From Pseudomonas sp. BGr12 (GTDB lineage: Bacteria; Pseudomonadota; Gammaproteobacteria; Pseudomonadales; Pseudomonadaceae), in the NCBI RefSeq assembly GCF_030272895.1, contig NZ_JALRNF010000002.1:1-64000 (forward strand): DNA of 64,000 nucleotides. Reading direction: 5' to 3'. Shown here piece after piece: positions 60,849 through 64,000 of this stretch (positions are counted from its first letter, which is position 1; each line of letters opens with the position of its first letter). The notes under the pieces are model-generated. The model saw only the letters and a program-made list of their open reading frames with translations, was not told the DNA's origin and searched no databases. A program made the position numbers and the translations under genes.

Positions 60849-61682
60849 TCAGATCGCAGAATCCGCCGTGGTACGCCCGTAGAACAGTTGGCGGGCATAG
60901 GGGCTGAACTCGACGTCGGGTTTGTCGACGTAAGCCAGCACGGCATTGAGCCGCAGCCGCTGGCCAACGATCGGCGTCACCCGGTGCAGCGAGTAGCGGC
61001 CACGGAACAGCGACAGGGTGCCGGGCACCTGGGGCAGCACCTCGACCTGCTGGGTCGCCGGGTCGTCGAGGAAGCGGCCGACTGCGTCATAGCAATCATC
61101 CTCCTCGCGCCGCAGCATGCGCACGTACTCGAAATCGCCGCCACCATCGGCCGCCTGCAGCGACAGGGTGACGCTGAAATCCGAGCGGTCGAAGTGCCAG
61201 CCCAGTTGCTGGCCCTCGGCAAAACCCTGCAGGTTGAGCGCCGCCAGCGGGTCGGCATGCCGATAGAGCAGGTCCTGGCCGAGCACATCCTTGATGAACG
61301 CCAGCACGTCGTCCGACTGATAGAGCTGGCGGGTGAGGTTGTCGGCCGGAATATCGGCGTAGGCGACGGTGTCCTTTTCGGTTTCCATCAAGCGGCGCAG
61401 CGGGTGGGCCGGGTCGGCAGTCTCTTCCTGTGGCTTGAAGTACACCGTGTGCTGTTCGCGAAAACGGAACATCCGCGCTTGCAGCGCCAGGGTCTGCTCG
61501 GCCATGGCGACAACCGCCGGGTCGAGGACGAAGCCCGGGAAGATCGCCACGCCTTCCTGTTCCAGGCGCGCGCGGCTCTGGCTGACCAGGGCCTGGTAGG
61601 CGGCGCTGCTGCGATCGGTGAGAGGGTAGCGGGTCAGGTCGACGATATCGCCGAGGGGGGCGGTGAAGGCGGGCGCAGTCAT
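60849..61682 (-). CDS. BesD/HalD-like 2OG-Fe(II) oxygenase with intact HxD
   Basis: 277-residue Fe(II)/2-oxoglutarate enzyme resembling the amino-acid halogenase/hydroxylase (BesD/HalD) group. Iron ligands are His163 and Asp165 in GWHFDRSDFSV and His233 in YSLHRVTPI, with the 2OG-binding Arg in QRLRLNAVL. Halogenases replace the Asp by Gly; here Asp is kept, so hydroxylation is expected. ATG at 61682, nine bases after GGAGA, is preferred over 61691. It is followed by a betaine-type binding protein and is divergent from a LysR gene. The substrate is likely a cationic amino acid or betaine. Confidence 0.82.
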   Translation of the reverse strand: MTAPAFTAPLGDIVDLTRYPLTDRSSAAYQALVSQSRARLEQEGVAIFPGFVLDPAVVAMAEQTLALQARMFRFREQHTVYFKPQEETADPAHPLRRLMETEKDTVAYADIPADNLTRQLYQSDDVLAFIKDVLGQDLLYRHADPLAALNLQGFAEGQQLGWHFDRSDFSVTLSLQAADGGGDFEYVRMLRREEDDCYDAVGRFLDDPATQQVEVLPQVPGTLSLFRGRYSLHRVTPIVGQRLRLNAVLAYVDKPDVEFSPYARQLFYGRTTADSAI

Positions 61683-61791
61683 TGTTGTCATTCTCCAGTG
61701 GTTGGTGCTGGAATCAGATTGCGCTGCGGGAAAAATGAAGTCACGCTCATAATTTTACGTACTTTTGTGAATTAAATTCAGGTCGTCCACC

Positions 61792-62694
61792 ATGAGACTC
61801 ACCCTCGATCACCTTGTGATGTTGCAGGCCCTGTCGGAACTCGACTCGATCACGGCGGTGGCCGAACGCCTGTGGGTGACGCCTTCGGCGGTCAGCCATC
61901 GCCTGCGCGAGGCGGAACGGCGCCTGGGCGTGCCCCTCACCGAGCGTTCGGCGGGCAAGCTGCGCCTGAGCCCGGCGGGGGTGCGCCTGGAGCGGGCGGC
62001 GCGGGACATCATCGGCATCCTCAACGAGGCGGAGTCCGAAGCCCGTTCCCTGGCCGGCGGGGTCAGCGCCTTCGTGCGCATGGGGGTGACGTCCTACGGC
62101 CCGTTTCGCTGGATTCCGAAGTTCATCAAGCACTACTCGGCGCTGCGCCCGGATATCGAGATCACCCTGGTCAGCGTGCCCCGTGCCGATGTGTATGCCG
62201 GCCTGATGCAGGGCAAGCTGGATGTGTCGATCATCGACGACGGCATGGTGCCCAGCGGGGTCGCCCGCCTGCCGCTGTTTCGCGACGACCTGATCGCGAT
62301 CATGGCCACCGACCACCCCTTGGCCGGACGCACGAATATCTATGCCGAAGACTTCAAGACCTACAACCTGGTGACCTACTCGACCGAGCGCGCCAAGGGC
62401 TGGGAATACGACCGCTTCTTCGCCCCGGCGAGCATCCTGCCGCGGCGCATGATCACCGTGGAATTGATCGAAGCCATCGTCGAACTGGTGCGCTCGGGCC
62501 AGGGCATCAGCATCCTGCAGCGCGACCTGGTGGCACCGAGCCTCGAGCGTGGCGAGCTGGCCTGGGCGGCGTTGAACGACGGCCTGGACATCGCCTGGAA
62601 CGCCATCATTCGCCCTTCCGAACCGCACAACAGTGAAGTGCATCAGATGGTCGCGGCGCTGACCGATTGGGTCAAACAGACGCAAGGGCAGTGA
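61792..62694 (+). CDS. LysR-family regulator
   Basis: 300-residue LysR. HTH at about 5-65 (LVMLQALSELDSITAVAERL, WVTPSAVSHRLREAERRLG), then a GcvA-like effector domain. It is divergent from the oxygenase gene, 109 bases between starts, and is its likely regulator together with the binding-protein gene. Confidence 0.9.
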   Translation: MRLTLDHLVMLQALSELDSITAVAERLWVTPSAVSHRLREAERRLGVPLTERSAGKLRLSPAGVRLERAARDIIGILNEAESEARSLAGGVSAFVRMGVTSYGPFRWIPKFIKHYSALRPDIEITLVSVPRADVYAGLMQGKLDVSIIDDGMVPSGVARLPLFRDDLIAIMATDHPLAGRTNIYAEDFKTYNLVTYSTERAKGWEYDRFFAPASILPRRMITVELIEAIVELVRSGQGISILQRDLVAPSLERGELAWAALNDGLDIAWNAIIRPSEPHNSEVHQMVAALTDWVKQTQGQ

Positions 62695-62703
62695 CGCTGG
62701 GTG

Positions 62704-62994
62704 TCACTGCACCGGTGGTTTGCGGCGCGGCCTGGCCTTTCGGGGCCCGGCAGGCGTCATCAGCTGTACGGTGAGGATGAAACGTGCCGGAACCAGCGAC
62801 ATCAACCCCAGCATGCTCAGCACGGCAATCAGCAGGACGCCCCGCACCTCCTGGTGAATATCGGTCAGTAGCGCCAGGCCCACGGCCAGCAGGAACAGCG
62901 CAATGCCCAGCCATTGCAGCATCGCGGCCCAGCGGAACAGCGACGAGTTGCGGATCTGTTGCAGGTGCCGGGTCGATTCTGTCGGTTCGTTCAT
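62704..62994 (-). CDS. Small inner-membrane protein
   Basis: 96-residue protein with two membrane segments (AAMLQWLGIALFLLAVGLALL and GVLLIAVLSMLGLMSLVPA) and a basic, proline-rich tail. ATG at 62994 follows GAGTAACG; a GTG three bases upstream is the alternative. It starts within a few bases of the MFS stop on the same strand, so it may be a partner or accessory of the efflux protein. Confidence 0.68.
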   Translation of the reverse strand: MNEPTESTRHLQQIRNSSLFRWAAMLQWLGIALFLLAVGLALLTDIHQEVRGVLLIAVLSMLGLMSLVPARFILTVQLMTPAGPRKARPRRKPPVQ

Positions 62995-62998
62995 CACG

Positions 62999-64000
62999 TT
63001 ACTCGCTAGTCATGGGGTGTTGGGTCCGCGCCTTGCCACGGCGGGCAAAGCCGATCTTGATCGCCACCAGCATCGGCGCCGCTACCACGAACAGCAGGGT
63101 CACGGCCAGGAAGGCGCTCTCGAAGGCGATCACCGAGGCCTGGCCGGTCAGCGCGCGGCCCAGCAGGCTGGTCGCGGCACGGCCGGCGGCTACGGCGTCC
63201 ATGCCTTTGCCGGCCAGCACCGTGGAGAGGGTCGACAGCCGTTCGATGACGGCGCCAGTGCCCGGGGTGAGGTGGCTACCGAGGATCACGGCGCTGGCAG
63301 CCAGCTTGTGCTCGATCAGGGTCTGCAGGGCGGCCACCCCCATCAGGCCACCCAGCTGGCGACCGGTGTTGAACAGGCCGATGCCGCTGGCGAGGTTGCG
63401 CGGCTTCAAGTCGCTGAAGGCGATCAGGGTGATCGACAGGAACAGAAAGCCAAGGCCGAACCCACGCAGCAGCACCGCCGCCATCATGTCGCTTGCACCA
63501 CTCTCGTGGGTGGAGGCGGACAACATCCACATCGCCAGCATGATCATCAGGATACCGAACGGCACGGTGGCGAAGGGTGCCACGCGGCGGGCCTGCATCA
63601 GCCAGGCGGCGATCAGCAGCGCGACGATAAAACAACCGCCGCTGGGCAACAGCAGCAACCCGGCATCGGTGGGCCTGAAGCCGAGCACCGACAAGGCGAA
63701 CGCCGGTATCAGATAGGCACTGCCGAACAGCGCGGCGCCGGCGACGAAGCTGACGATCAAGGCAAAGGCAAAGTCGCTCGACTGGAACAGGCTGAAGTCC
63801 AGCAGGCCTACGCCCTTGGCCAGTAGCTGCTGGCCGATGAAGGCGAGCAGGGCGGCGCTGCCGATCAGGGTCAGCCAGAGGATGCGCGGCGCCTCGAACC
63901 AGTCCCAGCGGCTGCCCTGGCTCAACACGTAGGTGAAGCACAGCAGGGTGACGGCCATCAGTACGAAGCCGATCAGGTCGAACGGACGCCGGACGTTGCC
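62999..64000 (-). CDS. MFS multidrug transporter, DHA2/EmrB-like (partial)
   Basis: C-terminal part of a 14-segment MFS pump; the frame stays open to the window edge (RPFDLIGFVLMAVTLL), so the N-terminus is missing. At least 334 residues are present. The segments QGSRWDWFEAPRI and AYLIPAFALSVLGFRPTDAG-like text (SAYLIPAFALSVLGFRPTD) are typical of the EmrB/DHA2 group. The tail is basic. Proton-driven efflux is expected; the partner adaptor, if any, would lie to the right. Confidence 0.86.
   Translation of the reverse strand, partial: GNVRRPFDLIGFVLMAVTLLCFTYVLSQGSRWDWFEAPRILWLTLIGSAALLAFIGQQLLAKGVGLLDFSLFQSSDFAFALIVSFVAGAALFGSAYLIPAFALSVLGFRPTDAGLLLLPSGGCFIVALLIAAWLMQARRVAPFATVPFGILMIMLAMWMLSASTHESGASDMMAAVLLRGFGLGFLFLSITLIAFSDLKPRNLASGIGLFNTGRQLGGLMGVAALQTLIEHKLAASAVILGSHLTPGTGAVIERLSTLSTVLAGKGMDAVAAGRAATSLLGRALTGQASVIAFESAFLAVTLLFVVAAPMLVAIKIGFARRGKARTQHPMTSE

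Noticed and set aside
60849..61682. Calling the oxygenase a halogenase
   Set aside because: The iron site is HFD with the Asp retained; halogenases of this group have Gly there.

Overview
The window looks like a chromosomal segment of a Pseudomonas of the putida/fluorescens lineage. It is GC-rich with dense genes. It carries many copies of the REP palindrome whose core is GCGGGCTTGCCCCGCGAT, Pseudomonas-type accessory catabolic operons with LysR regulators, a FecI/FecR/TonB iron cell-surface-signalling set, and CA-rich (AAnAAnAA) Crc/Hfq-like motifs next to the start codons of several transport and catabolic genes. No tRNA, rRNA, CRISPR array, insertion sequence or prophage was recognised. 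All family assignments come from reading the translated sequence; no database search was run.

Layout. 0.2-2.9 kb, minus strand: trmK-like methyltransferase, Mut7-C RNase-like protein and a WYL-domain regulator. 3.0-5.3 kb, plus strand, divergent from the WYL gene: a compact cassette of two unknown proteins, an adenosine-specific-kinase family protein and a RibD-like deaminase. 5.4-7.1 kb: lipoprotein and a membrane diguanylate cyclase. 7.1-19.0 kb: sugar-acid catabolism, with an L-fuconate dehydratase/MFS pair, two tandem LysR regulators, and an operon of UxaA-type dehydratase, alpha-ketoglutaric semialdehyde dehydrogenase, Ldh2-type dehydrogenase, FAH-family enzyme and MFS transporter. The expected end product is 2-oxoglutarate. 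19.3-29.9 kb: small conserved proteins, two diguanylate cyclases, a DUF1254/DUF1214 exported protein, a TetR-controlled TauD-like dioxygenase plus class II aldolase, a DapF-fold protein lacking both catalytic cysteines, and a CAP-domain protein.

30.2-34.4 kb: an apparently horizontally acquired operon of APC permease, SDR, NAD-epimerase and NodB-type deacetylase/cyclic-imidase-like hydrolase. 34.4-37.0 kb: reverse transsulfuration pair (cystathionine beta-synthase and gamma-lyase). 37.3-40.5 kb: a type IV McrBC restriction system whose McrB has a PUA/EVE-like domain inserted inside the AAA+ module. 40.7-44.8 kb: TonB siderophore receptor, FecR and FecI with a Fur-box-like palindrome. 45-54 kb: mixed housekeeping and unknown genes (isochorismatase fold, CHASE-GGDEF, DUF1289, TPR, methyltransferase, MATCAP-like peptidase, Tat-exported carbonic anhydrase, Nramp-related transporter). 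54.3-59.2 kb: a complete L-tartrate route (LysR, DctA, TtdA, TtdB, oxaloacetate decarboxylase). 59.3-64 kb: VOC protein, an orphan betaine-type binding protein, a BesD-like 2OG-Fe(II) oxygenase with a divergent LysR, and an MFS efflux gene cut by the window end.

The strongest candidates for something new are the McrB architecture, the WYL-linked nucleoside cassette, the in-frame REP inside the dehydratase gene, the oxygenase/betaine-binding-protein pair and the Ser/Ser DapF-like protein.
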